Below are positions 47,288 through 58,030 of a stretch of DNA of 64,000 bases, piece by piece; the stretch's first letter is position 1, and every line of letters starts with the position of its first letter. The notes beneath the pieces were generated by a model, which made no database searches, had not been told where the DNA came from, and was given only the letters and a program-made list of their open reading frames with translations. The stretch lies in assembly GCA_038380435.1 (NCBI GenBank), contig JAWZYU010000020.1, positions 47,276,307 to 47,340,306 on the forward strand. Reading direction: 5' to 3'. The DNA is from Ryuthela nishihirai (taxonomy: Eukaryota; Arthropoda; Arachnida; Araneae; Heptathelidae). A program made the translations under genes and the position numbers.

Positions 47288-49615
47288 CCCTTTCATTATT
47301 AACGGGACATATATATCCCAGTGAAAGTTTGAAAAATCCTAATGGGTCAGTATACAGTATAAATACAATACAATTTACAATATAAATGATGTTTACGCTG
47401 TCCCAGCAGTTTACATATCTTCCTACTACTAATCTACAGTTGGCAACACTGCGTGTCTGCAGCCAATGTCAGTCAGTTTGTTTATTTACCTGCTGCCATG
47501 TGCTTGATAACGTTATTTTCTAAGTTGAATTACAAATTTTAGCTAGAAATGAGTGGGTAAGTTGTTTTAAACTATTATAATTTCGATTCAGTGATTCAGT
47601 AAAATAAAATAGTATTGAAATTTAGAATAATTACCCTCATTAGTAAAAGTAATTAATTATCAAATCTCTCTGGGACGTATTTGTCCCACTAGGTTATTCA
47701 GTAGGTTACATGTGTCCCATTCGTGTTATTTTTAGATCTTCATAATTTCTCTAACATTTCAGAATGCATCGAAAATCACGTCCCACGACGGAAGAGGAGA
47801 TGATTGCGTTATTGAATCAGTCGGATGACCCTGAGCCATTCTCAGCTGACGATGACTCCAAGTACACTCCTAGTGACAATGAAGCCAGTACTTCAACCAA
47901 GCAAAGTTTGCCAATTAGCTCTTCAGACTCTGAGCCTGAGGATGAACAACCAGCAGTACTTTCTGCATCTTCTCTTCAGCATGAAGTGCTTGAGTGGAAC
48001 AATATCAATGTCGACACCTTTTAGTCCAGATTCAAACCTGCCCAAGATAGTAAACCAGTCGTTCTGCTCAATCTTGATAGGAGTGCAAGCGAAATGGATG
48101 TGTTTTTGAAGCTTTTCCCTAAATCATTATTCATGCATATTGCTACATGCACAAACGAACGGCTAGAAATGTTACAATCAGAGACAGGTAAATTCTATAC
48201 GAAGACTGATCAGTACGAAATTATGGTAGTAATCGGCTGTATTTTTATTATGGCATACAATAGAGTTCCAGCAACACCGATGTATGGTCTCAAAACAAGT
48301 CGTTAGGCAATGAAACAATTAAATCGGAGATTAGTAGGGATAGACATCTACTGTTGATGTCAAAATTATATTTCAATAGTCCAAATAAGCCTAACAATTG
48401 TAGCAAATCTTACTATGTTGACGAAATTGTAGCTTGTGTGAAGCACACATTTCAAAAGGCTCAGACAGATTCAGCATTCCAAAGCATTGATGAGTCAATG
48501 GTAAAATTCAAAGGGTGCTCGTCGCTAAAACAATATTTACCCTTGAAGTCAATAAAACGCGGAATAAAATTGTGGGCAAGATGTTGTGCCGAAACAGGGT
48601 ATACCTATGATTTCAATGTGTACACCGGAAAAGACACCGGCACTGTGGAGGGTACTTTAGGAGAGAGAGTGGTAAAGGCTTTGGTTCAATCGATTTCTGC
48701 AAGTGATGTGACACTTTGTTTTGACAGATTTTTTATGTCAGTCGATTTAATAAATAATTTGCCTTATCCTTGCATTGGTACAATAATGAAAACAATTACC
48801 CAAGATGGAGAGCAAATTAGAAAGACGAGATATGAAGATCATGGCCAATAATAAAGGAAGTGCAATTTTCAAATGGCAAGACACGAAAGAAGTGCTTCTT
48901 ATCAGTAACTGTAATAGTAATGACATTACCAAAGTCAAATGCACAGCAAAAGATGGCACCGCAAAAGAGGTCCTATGCCCGGTGGCTATAGCTTTCTACA
49001 ACCGGTACACGGGTGGCGTAGATTCAGCCGACCAATTTGCTGCTCTCTATGATCCAGACCAAAAGTCGAACAAGTGGTGGAAGAGTGTTTTAGAAACTGC
49101 TTATGATCACAGCAGTCAACGCATGGATCCTTCATCAAGAGATAGACGAAAGAAGACTCCATTTATAGACTTTTTGGTCAGTCTTGCTGAAGACCTCGTT
49201 GGATTTGGGAAAGAACGTGCTGGCGTTAAGAGAAAGCCCCATAGTGGACGCCCGTCTAAACGCTTAAAAACCATGTCTAACGTTGGGGATCACATGTCTT
49301 TACAAGGAAGTACTCATCGGTGCTGCCATTTTTGTGCAATGAAAAAGAAAGAAATGCGAACAAAGATGATTTGCGTTGCTTGCAACATTCCATTGCACAA
49401 AGACTGTTTTGCGGTATATCACACCAATTAACCTATTGGGACAATAGTATCCCATCTAAATTACCTACTGGGACATATATGTCCCAGGTCATTTTTTCAA
49501 AAACCGTATGCCTGAAAAATAAAATTTCTTATAATTATTATGAAGCCTCTTTTTGTACATATAACCTACCTAAAGTGTCAGGTATAAAAAAAAAACTAAA
49601 TCCGTAATGAAAGAG
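47288..49615 (+). mobile_element. piggyBac-family element, 2.3 kb, TTAA borders
   Basis: TTAA occurs at both borders (47284-47287 and 49616-49619), the obligatory piggyBac target. The ends CCCTTTCATTA and, reversed, CTCTTTCATTA form an 11-bp inverted repeat with one mismatch. Inside each end lie palindromes of the form GGGACnnnnnnnGTCCC or GGGACnnnnnnnATCCC: 47304-47319, 47672-47687, 49438-49453 and 49470-49485. The transposase lies between on the + strand. It interrupts the older element at 46126-50155. Confidence 0.9.
47764..49431 (+). pseudogene. piggyBac transposase, inactivated
   Basis: The ATG at 47764 (RKSRPTTEEEMIALLNQSDD) opens an acidic N-terminal region. A TAG at 48022-48024 interrupts a frame that otherwise continues to about 48303. 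The frame then shifts near 48300 and again near 48830, and runs to TAA at 49429-49431. The three catalytic aspartates of the DDD family are all present: QSIDESMVKFKG (about 48480-48515), LCFDRFFMS (about 48714-48740) and GGVDSADQ (about 49012-49035). The C-terminus holds a Cys-rich domain, CCHFCAMKK followed by CVACNIPLHKDC (about 49320-49410), like the cross-brace zinc finger of piggyBac transposases. A summed length of about 555 codons fits the family. One nonsense mutation and two frameshifts suggest fairly recent death. Confidence 0.9.
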
Positions 49616-50155
49616 TTAAGGTTAGCCACTCGTGACAACCATCTAGTGGAGTGAGTGCCATAAACTGCAGGGTTACTGCCAAAACAAACATGCATAAGAC
49701 CCATTGAAGTTGAAATGTTAATCGTAGCCCACAGATCAGGGAAGTTCTCTAATCTGCATTATTTCCTCCACTCTGAAGTTTCCAATTCTAAGTAATCCAA
49801 TTAGTGTTTAATTGTCAGAGCCAGGAGAGTTGGGTATAGGCCACTCTATGACCTTCAACTCTGTAAAAGAATTTAGGTGTGGACTTTGCCATATGTTCTG
49901 TCTGGAAATGTTCTTCTGCAGTCCTATAGATTTTCTCTGGTTGGTACGTAGATGTGGCCGCAATCAGGCACAGATTAAGAAGTGGAGACACAGCTGCACC
50001 TTTAGTACAGTAAAAGAGCTAAATCAGAAACAATTCTTTCCTTTCATTAACATTCACTTATTAGGAAAAGGGCAAAAATACTGTACAATTTGGAGGCAGA
50101 TTTTCGTTGTGTAAAACTGAAAAAACCCTAAAAATCAGAGTAGTTGGCAGCTCTG

Positions 50156-52138
50156 CTCATGCTATTCTTAATCTTCTGCCAAATTTCCAGGTTCCTAACT
50201 TTTTATGTGAAGAGTATGGTGACCACAGATAAACAGGCACATTGTTTATTACAGATGATGATTTCACAAGGCAGCTCCATTCCCCACTTAAAAAAAAGCT
50301 ACAACTAAATAATTTTTTTAGACATTCTTTGGTTTTTAACAAATCCTAAATGGTTCTTTTCGAGCGGAAAGCCAATGGATGTTAGTATTTGTGATTTTGA
50401 TTGTTTTAAATCTATCTGTATATTAAGCTTACACATATATTTATTATTCTGTTAACACAGTACCACATTGAATAGAGAGTGCATTTCACTAGAAATTCAT
50501 TTTTCTTTATTGAAGATAAATTGGAAATTAAACATGTGCATATCAGCCAAAATAAGTCTAGAAAACGGGAAAAGGATAAGAATATTTTCTATTCAGTGCC
50601 TTGAGAAAGAAGCATTGCTTCAAAAAATTCTAATCATGCTAATTTTTAATTTCATGTCATGTATTTTTCTCTCCCCCCCCCCACTTAATTTCAACTCATC
50701 CTGTATTTTCTAACAACTTGATTTCTCTATATATATTTACTGGTCCCCACCTTTTTAGAAGCTTACAAGCCATCAGTGTCATCAGTATGTCCAGTGCAGA
50801 AAGAATTTTTCAATTATCTCTTAAAACAAAAAAATTGCATCCCCCCATGGAGTATGGGGATGACTCATTGCTATCAATGCAAACAGTTTGACTTTCACAT
50901 TCTGCCACCAAAATTTCAAATTTCTAGCTTATATACATTGCTTACATTATTTGTTTAAAATTTAGCAATTAATTCTTTTGGGAGTTTTGAAAAGTACAAT
51001 ATTTCCTCAATACCTATCTAACCCAAAAAAATTTTTTAATTTATCTATAAAAACAAAACAAAAACTTTGGTGTCTATAGATGGACAAACAACAAAGTGAG
51101 AACATTAGCCTGCTTTTTTAAAAAAAAAGAAACTAAAAATTATATAATTCAGTTATATAGCATCATCAATAAAGGATTAAACAGTTTGTCTTCAATTTCC
51201 TTACAGAAAATATTTCATTCGTCTTCTAAATTATATATATATACATAGCTGTAGTACAATTGAAAACTTTTACCAATTTCAGCATTTCCATTCTGTTTTT
51301 TTAAAAAATTAAACAGAATACAATTAACTGTTAACACTTAACCTCAGTTGTCCCATTTACATTTGAAAATTAATAAAGATGCAGGAGGATTCAAAGTGCT
51401 CTTCAAATGCAAAAATAGGATATTAAGCAATTTTTCCTTAGGAGAGGAACTAAAAAGTTACTTAATAGGCTACTACTTTGAGTCTAATCAGAGTAAGCCT
51501 TGTCCTATGGTCACTGCATGACAGCACCTTTTTCACTTGAAACTTTATCATACAATAAAGGCAGTCTTTCTCATTATGTGCAAGAACAGAGAATTTACAA
51601 ACAATATTCTTCCCACTTCTTACCTTCAAGACTAGTTAGGAACTCTAAGGTCAAATACATATCATTTCTTTGCTAGTTTCATGGCAAGTTTTTACTATTT
51701 TTTTTTTCAATTTTTTCAGACCTTCAGGATTCATATGAGCAAGCCATTTGCTTTAGATTTGTCCCAAAGTTACTGATCTCCCAAAACACAAACACAAGCT
51801 TAAACAATGCCACTTTTCACTTCTTTACTTTTAAAATGCCTTTGATTTGTAGAATCATTCAAGTGTTATTTGCTGTTTCACAGACTTGGGAATTTTATTT
51901 GCTTCTTCAAAACATTCATGTATCATCTTTACTTCCAAAGTTATACATCATTGCACAAATGAATACAGAAATATGAAATCATCAATGAAAAGAGAGGTTT
52001 CACCATTTGTATAATGCTACTCATACATACATACATACCAATGTGCTATGCAAATTGTGATAACAGCAAGAAGTCGCACTTTTCAATCAAAATCTGCTCC
52101 TCATTAACATTTGCGAAAACCACATATGGCAACAGACA
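50156..52138. other. AT-rich region including the likely Rab 3' untranslated region
   Basis: This lies just downstream of the Rab stop codon on the - strand. A minus-strand AATAAA occurs at 51894-51899, about 240 bp past the stop, and could serve as a poly(A) signal; others occur further out. A C run lies at about 50673. Nothing else was recognised. Confidence 0.35.
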
Positions 52139-52401
52139 TCACGAACTTCGACAACAATGCTGACGTGAATTAACAGTACTACTATTCAAAGCAGTGAATT
52201 TTCCATCTTGACTCTTTAAATGGGATCCTGCATTGTATCTTGACATAAGTTCAGCAGCCATTGTAATAAAAGCTTGCTCAACATTAGTGTCTTCTTTAGC
52301 ACTAGTTTCCAAAACAGACACTAATTCTGGAATTTGTTCCGTAAGCATAAGAGCTTCTTCAAAGGGTACTTCTCTTTGTGCTTCTAAGTCACACTTGTTG
52401 C
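52139..52401 (-). CDS. Rab19: Last coding exon of a Rab19/Rab43-type small GTPase
   Basis: The exon follows a TTTAATAG acceptor (minus strand, 52402-52403 on +). It completes a split glycine codon from 59171-59354, then reads NKCDLEAQREVPFEEALMLT. NKCD is the guanine-recognition G4 motif and VLETSAKEDTNVEQAF contains the G5 SAK motif. The last helix is followed by a variable tail ending HCCRSS, with two adjacent cysteines suited to Rab geranylgeranylation, and a stop at 52139-52141. Rab GTPases are membrane-traffic switches; the Rab19/Rab43 group acts around the Golgi and apical traffic. The assignment rests on [11 protein letters not shown] in the upstream exon and QREVPFEEA here, which recall insect Rab19. 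Confidence 0.85.
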
Positions 52402-52859
52402 CTATTAAATACATAGTTAATTAACATAATATTGCAGCAGTAATAAATCAATCAGAAACATACACTACTCACTACAAATACATATAGTTAATTCATAAAG
52501 AAAGGCAATGCTTAAAATATTTTCCCATTTCACTAAACAGATTTACAGAAACAAAATATCCAAAGTCAAATGTATAGGTACTGGACAGAAAAATGGAAAA
52601 GCCACATCAATAGAGTGTCAGATTTAGAGTTCAGCAACTTTTCAAATAAACCTTTTATGAAAAAACGGACTGGAAGATAAAGATCTCAAACCCATCTAAA
52701 TCTTAAATTTCAACATTATTTGTTCAGTATTTAATGAGTTATGGAAGCAGGAATATTTAAGAATAATTTTACTTTTCATATAAAAACAATTAAAAATTGA
52801 TGAAAAGTTAAACAATTATTAAAGACATTGCTAAAAGTATACTTATGCAATAATAAATT

Positions 52860-52992
52860 ATCACAGGAACAGTCCTGTAGACAAGGAACACCTGAAATAA
52901 TGAGTTGAAAAAATTTGGTTGTCCTGACTGGGATTTGAACCCAGGTCTCCCAGAAGCATGCCAGACATCTTAACTGCTAGACCACTGAGGAA
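52860..52992 (-). repeat. SINE-C, single copy
   Basis: Read on the - strand it starts with a tRNA-like unit of about 70 bp: TCCTCAGTGGTCTAGCAGTT, then AAGATGTCTGGCATGCTTCT and GGGTTCAAATCCCAGTCAGG. The A-box and B-box positions are clear and the first and last bases partly pair as an acceptor stem. The body CAACTCATTATTTCAGGTGT and CTACAGGACTGTTCCTGTGA follows. It is not a plausible functional tRNA gene, because the acceptor stem has mismatches and the sequence recurs as a repeat. Confidence 0.7.
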
Positions 52993-53129
52993 CTAACCAT
53001 TTCTTCAACTAAGTGACATATAAACCTTTCCTGTTGATTCCATCTATTATCAGGAGTTGGACAGCTAAGCTGCCACATTTTTGATGGTAGCAATATTTGT
53101 CATTCACAGCATTATATAAACTATTCAGC

Positions 53130-53195
53130 AATAAATTATTACAAAAAAAGTCCTCTAAACAAGGAGCACTTGAAATAATGAGTTGAAAAAATGCA
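53130..53195 (-). repeat. SINE-C, tail fragment
   Basis: AATAAATTATTACAAAAAAA and GCACTTGAAATAATGAGTTG, then AAAAAATGC, match the tail half of the copy at 52860 in the same orientation. The tRNA-like head is missing, so it is a 5'-truncated copy. Confidence 0.65.
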
Positions 53196-53608
53196 TTTTA
53201 GTAAATTTTAACATGATAGTTTAATGCTTTCATTTTAACTAATCTGAATTAACTTTTCAGATCAATTATTTTAACTGATTAACACCTTATGTTGCAATTT
53301 AAATCCCTTCTGCTTGATCTAGATTAGCCCTTTACCATAATGGCTCAACTGCAGATAGGAGGTAGTAGAGAGGAAGGAATAGCATTGACTGGATGAGTCC
53401 ATTAAAAAATTTTGCCATTTTGGGCTGGTATGGTACTGAAAGAGTTAAACTGCAGCATATGGTAGCAGTTTCAAATGGTGACTTCTCTGAATTCAGATCC
53501 TGTCATATGATCAGGGTCCTTCAGAAGGAAGGTCAGGAGGGTCATTTGTTGAGGGCTCAAATTTAGAAACCTGTTAATTTTTTGGTATTAGATATAATGC
53601 AAAAGGTG

Positions 53609-53995
53609 GATTGGATTGTTTTACCTCTGAGCGGCACTTTTTTGCACACCATGGGCTAAATGGCCAGGCCACAAGGACCCCGAAGGCTCAGAGAAGGTTG
53701 GGGGAGGGGACCCACTGGAACAGCTGTTGGGAGACAGATGGTAGCCTCCCGTCAAGGCCATCCAGCGTGTTCTTTAACGTGCACAGGGTATGGCTCTCCC
53801 ACACACGGGGCCACGGCTTAACGTCCCATCCGACGGACGGCGGCCTTTCCAAGCCCATCGGTGTCCCCTACTGACCGTGGGCAGGGCGGGGAATTTTGCG
53901 GAGATAAATCTCAACGCTCACCCAGCTGGGACTCGAACCTGGGAACTACAGATTACGAGCCTGGCGCGCTACCGACTGAGCCACCCCCGCCCTCT
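53609..53995 (-). mobile_element. SINE-A, full length, with 11-bp target duplication
   Basis: TGCAAAAGGTG flanks both sides exactly (53598-53608 and 53996-54006). On the - strand the element has the tRNA-like head GTGGCTCAGTCGGTAGCGCG, the B-box GGTTCGAGTCCCAG, the conserved middle ATGGGACGTTAAGCCGTGGC and the end AGGTAAAACAATCCAATCC. It retains many CpGs and is near-identical to the 34842 and 37618 copies, so it is a young insertion. It is the best copy for a family consensus. Confidence 0.92.
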
Positions 53996-54067
53996 TGCAA
54001 AAGGTGTGATCTGGTAAAAGATATATTTCTTAAATCATCTTTCTCCTGAAGGCTCATCTTAGTTGTA

Positions 54068-54150
54068 TACTTTCTCTATAGTGCATTATACTAAGCAGCT
54101 TCTGTCTGACCTCAGTGACAAGCAACTGCTTGAGGGGTAAAATATTTATA
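54068..54150 (+). repeat. SINE-B, 3' fragment
   Basis: ACTTTCTCTATAGTGCATTA, CTTCTGTCTGACCTCAGTGA and CAAGCAACTGCTTGAGGGGT match the last 80 bp of the SINE-B body. Confidence 0.55.
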
Positions 54151-55327
54151 TAGATTTTTGTCAAATTAGAATTAAATACATTTGTAAATAATAATAATAA
54201 CAATTTTTAATTTCACTGAGGACCTCAAAAAATTGAAAGTGGACCTCTCTATACTTATAAGGAGTCCTGCACGTAATCACAGTAATGCTTTTCACTCTTA
54301 CTTTAATAATCTTAAACTAAACATAAACATTAACAATAAACATGAGTTTTAATTTAGTATTTCAACACACGGGGATTAAATATTCCAACTTTGAAAATTC
54401 TTTTGAATACTGAATGAATATTGTAGAAACTGAGATCTAGACAGATTTGATTGAGATATTTAATATATTTTCAGTTATATTTTTTTCATGAAAAACTTGT
54501 TTAAGTTACTGAGCTCTTTAATTCCTGTTGACATGGGTGTCCAGATTTCTTGACTGATAAAAGTCACAATAACTCCACAAAAAATTAACTAAATTTGACT
54601 AAAATTCAACTAAATTTAATATGTCAATAAGCATGATGGAAAATTTACAGTAGGTGGGAGGAGCAATAATTCATGTGTGAAGCACAGATTGCAGAGTTTT
54701 GATCCATAGATTGACAGTAAGCCTATGTCTCACACAGGTGTGACTTTTAATGTTACTGGGAGCATGTTGGAGAGGTATGATATTTCTCAAGGTACAGCTG
54801 ATTCAAAACCTCACATACAGTGCTTGAGGAAAAGTTCATACTTCACCAACAACACTCAACTACATCACCAACAAGCATTGAAAGCTTGGTGCTCAATACA
54901 AACTGCATCATTTCACAAAAAAAAATGTCCACATAAATTAAAAAAAAGAAGAAAAAAGTAAATACAGAGTTTATTCCAAACATGCATTAATTAAATCCAT
55001 TTAAATTAAGAGCGAATTTTGTATCTTCACAAAAAAAAAATTTGGACATCCCAGAAATTTTTTCAGGACACTAAGAAAAATGGTGCAAATATAAAAAAAA
55101 ATTAAAATCATGGTGCAAATAGTTAAATTTTTAAATGAAGCACTATTTTAACTATTATGATTAAAAATTTTATAAACAACTGAATTCAAGACATAAAATT
55201 ATACCGCAATCAGAACCATAAAAAGGTTTGAAAGAGCCTGTGTGCAAGCTAGTACAAGAATCCCCTTCTCCATTCATATGCACACAACCCAATTCTATTG
55301 TATAAGAAATGATAGAAACATATACAT

Positions 55328-55786
55328 TGTGATGGTCCACCCATTCACTTTTACTTTCCCTTAACCAGTTTCATTTTATTTAACTTATACTTATCATTTT
55401 GGGGATTATTTCATTTTGGACTTAATCAAAATTCTCTTTTCCAAGTCATAGGAGTTGCACATGCGCAACTTTGACTTTTGATTGTCAGCCGCTAATGCGC
55501 ACATTTAGGACATGACCTCTCTTGCGTCATAGATAGCGCGATTGTCAGATTATGCAGATGTGTTTTTCCCAGCATGCAACAGACACGTCAGATTGTATGC
55601 TGCATGTATCTAAGTGATCTCGTGAAGTCATGAGTTGAATCAGAGTAGGAGCTGAATTGGATTAGAGTAGAGTGAGTATGATGTATGAGTCTAGGAGATG
55701 TTAACAAGAAGGTGGTGAAGGAAGATGTTAATAGTCACAGCTTTTTGAGTCATTAAAATTTAATATATCACGATTAAGCTGTTACA
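55328..55786 (+). mobile_element. Probable solo LTR with adjoining primer-binding site
   Basis: The 459-bp segment starts TGTGATGGTCC and ends GCTGTTACA (TG...CA), and after TT it is followed by TGGTAGCACAGTG at 55789, which resembles a tRNA primer-binding site of the TGGTAGCA type. The inside is more GC-rich than its surroundings. No gag, pol or second LTR is present downstream; the sequence after the primer site instead forms a large palindrome. No target duplication could be identified. Confidence 0.4.
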
Positions 55787-56724
55787 TTTGGTAGCACAGT
55801 GTATCACAATCTTAGTGTGCGAAGCACATATTATTTCCCACCTAAGCTGAGAGCATAATTACTAAGATATAAAAATATTACAGTAATTTAAAAGCCATAA
55901 TTGTAATCTTAAAGCTATTTGAAGCTACACTAGATCTTAAAGCAAATAAATGATAGTTACCACTTTGTGGAAGCTGGCACAATTGCTTAACATGTGTAAC
56001 TGTGTAAGCACAAATCCACATGTTGTCATTACACAGTGTAACTGTGTAATGGCTATGACAACATGTGGATTTGTGTTTATGTATGCCTCACTGATAACAA
56101 GATCTCTTTACAACTAGTGTTAAAATTCACATAGGAATGTGTATAACAATAGTTATTAGTCGAAGCATTGAAGCTGCTGAAGTTGATATCGGAGTCAGGA
56201 CATACGAGCTTATATACACACATGACCAAAAGTGTCCTGGACTCAGAGAATAGTGGTGCCAAGGTTTTTCATACAACTTATATAGAATATCAGCTGAATT
56301 GTAACAGAAGACCGTCTACTTAAGTGTCCATCTACTTGTATCCTAATAAAGTGACAAGATGGAACTACAATAATCAGCATGCTGGAAATCAGCAGTGGCA
56401 CATTATCTTTCTGTGAACAGTATTATACAGCTACTTCATATGATTAGGACTGGTAGCTTAAAAACATCAGGACTGTGAGAATTACATCATCGCAACTGTT
56501 AATACCTATGTTAAGCAATTTTGGCAGCTTCCACAAAGTGGTAACTATCCTTTATTTGCTTTAAGATCTAGTGTAGCTTCAAATGGCTTTAAGATTACAA
56601 TTATGGCGTTTAAATTACTGTAATATCTTTAATCTTAGTAATTATGCTCCCAGCTTTGGTGGGAAATAATATGTGCTTCGCACACTAAGATTGTGATACA
56701 CTGTGCTACCAAATGTAACAGCTT
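55776..56724. repeat. Large palindrome, about 0.95 kb, with a nested inner hairpin
   Basis: The left arm (from AAGCTGTTACATTTGGTAGC at 55776 to about 56000) is the reverse complement of the right arm (about 56505 to GCTACCAAATGTAACAGCTT at 56705-56724), with about 225 bp each and few mismatches. In the left half a second hairpin pairs AAGCACAAATCCACATGTTG (near 56007) with CAACATGTGGATTTGTGTTT (near 56058). GATT precedes and follows the palindrome, which could be a chance 4-bp repeat. The left arm begins 11 bp inside the probable LTR and includes its primer site. Confidence 0.8.
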
Positions 56725-56892
56725 GATTTTTTGCTATATTTCTCTTGAGCAACATTAATTGATTTTTGATTAGATTTAAACCTTAATTAAACTTGACAAT
56801 CCTTTTTGAATTCTTACTTAACGAACCCTATTTCAACTTTATTTGGTTTTGGTAAATTAATATTAACAATTTTCAGAATGACACAGTGCAAG

Positions 56893-58030
56893 AATTACTT
56901 AAAAGGATTTACTCCACAATAAACACTGTACAATTAGCTCTCAGAAGAGTAATAGCTGCAACATAGCTACTGAAATATCTTCCTGCCACTAAGGCAAAAG
57001 TTCAGAGCTTTACAGTTGCTGATACATAATAATAGTGTCCAATCTTTACAATTTTCATACTGCTATTAGAGTTTGATTAAAAAGTTCCTCACCATGATTG
57101 CTGAAAACAGGCTGGTGCACTTCTAGTTGTCTTAATCCTCATGCTGATCTTCAACTTGCATTGGGGTTGTTAACATCAACCCAATCTTCAGTTGCACCAT
57201 TGACATTTAACTGTAGGCTGTTGTCACCATCTTACGTCATATGCTGTTACAATGCATTTGTGGTGATAGACAATTCTTGAGATACCAGTCCTTTTTAGCA
57301 TTAAGGTAATTTATTATCTTCTAACAAGACACTATCTCCATGATGTACTTACACACTCTGAGAGCCAACCACATTTAAAAAGCTTAATTTTCACTTACAA
57401 CATATGTGGAAAAAAGAATTAAAAATGAAGCATTATACCCTGAACGTGTTTTGCCTGCTGTCCAGCCATCTGCATTTCTTTTTTCCACATATGTTGTAAG
57501 TGGAAATTAAGCTTTTTAAATATGGTTGGCTCTCCGAGTGTGTAGTGCATCATGGAGATTGTATCTTGTTTAGAAGATAATAAATCACCTTAAGCATGAG
57601 GATTACTAATAAAGACTGGTATCTCAAGAATTGTCTGCTACCACAAGTGCATTGTAACAGCATATGACGTAAGATGGTGACAACAACAGCTTACAGTTAA
57701 ACGTCAGTGGTACAACTGAAGATTGGATGGATGTTAACAACCCCAATGCAAGTTGAAGATCAGCATGAGGATTAAGACAACTAGAAGTGCACCAGCCTGT
57801 TTTCAGCAATCATGGTGAGAAACTTTTTAATCATACCCTAATAAGCCAATTTTCAACATCAGTATGAAAATCATAAAGATTGGATACTATTATTATGTAT
57901 CAGCAAACATAAAGCTCTGAACTTTTGCCCTAGTGGCAAGAAGATATTTCAGTAGCTATGTTGCAGCTATTATTCTTCTGAGAGCTAATTGTACAGTGTT
58001 TACTGTGGAGTAAATCTTTTTAAGCAAGTT
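56893..58030. repeat. Large palindrome, about 1.14 kb
   Basis: The left arm (about 56893-57418) is complementary to the right arm (about 57476-58030). Outer blocks such as ACACTGTACAATTAGCTCTC pair with GAGAGCTAATTGTACAGTGT. Inner blocks such as CACTTACAACATATGTGGAA pair with TTCCACATATGTTGTAAGTG. The arms are roughly 90% matched by eye with small indels. The centre is about 57 bp. Two near-identical 60-codon frames on opposite strands (57098-57280 and 57624-57809) are mirror images of the arms and not genes. Confidence 0.85.

Larger units (their letters stand above)
46126..50155. mobile_element. Outer DNA transposon with hAT-like ends, split by a piggyBac element
   Basis: The left end CAGAGCTGCCAACCTTGC and the reverse complement of the right end (CAGAGCTGCCAACTACTC) share 13 exact terminal bases and a nearby GATTTTT block. 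CTCATG flanks both sides (46120-46125 and 50156-50161), a 6-bp direct repeat. CAGAG ends are hAT-like, and some hAT groups make duplications shorter than 8 bp, but the superfamily is not certain. Excluding the piggyBac insertion, the element is about 1.7 kb. Neither half contains a recognisable transposase; a 95-codon frame at 46169-46456 has no known motif. Confidence 0.6.

Noticed and set aside
52921..52992. tRNA gene on the - strand
   Set aside because: The acceptor stem has mismatches and the unit is joined to a body that recurs at 26517 and 53130, so it is the head of a SINE, not a tRNA gene. The same applies to the tRNA-like heads at 23223, 26596, 31968 and in SINE-A.
53611..54049. Open frames of 62-87 codons on the + strand
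   Set aside because: They are antisense translations of the SINE-A copy at 53609-53995.
57098..57809. Pair of near-identical 60-codon proteins on opposite strands
   Set aside because: They are mirror images of the two arms of the palindrome at 56893-58030, and neither has start or splice context of its own.
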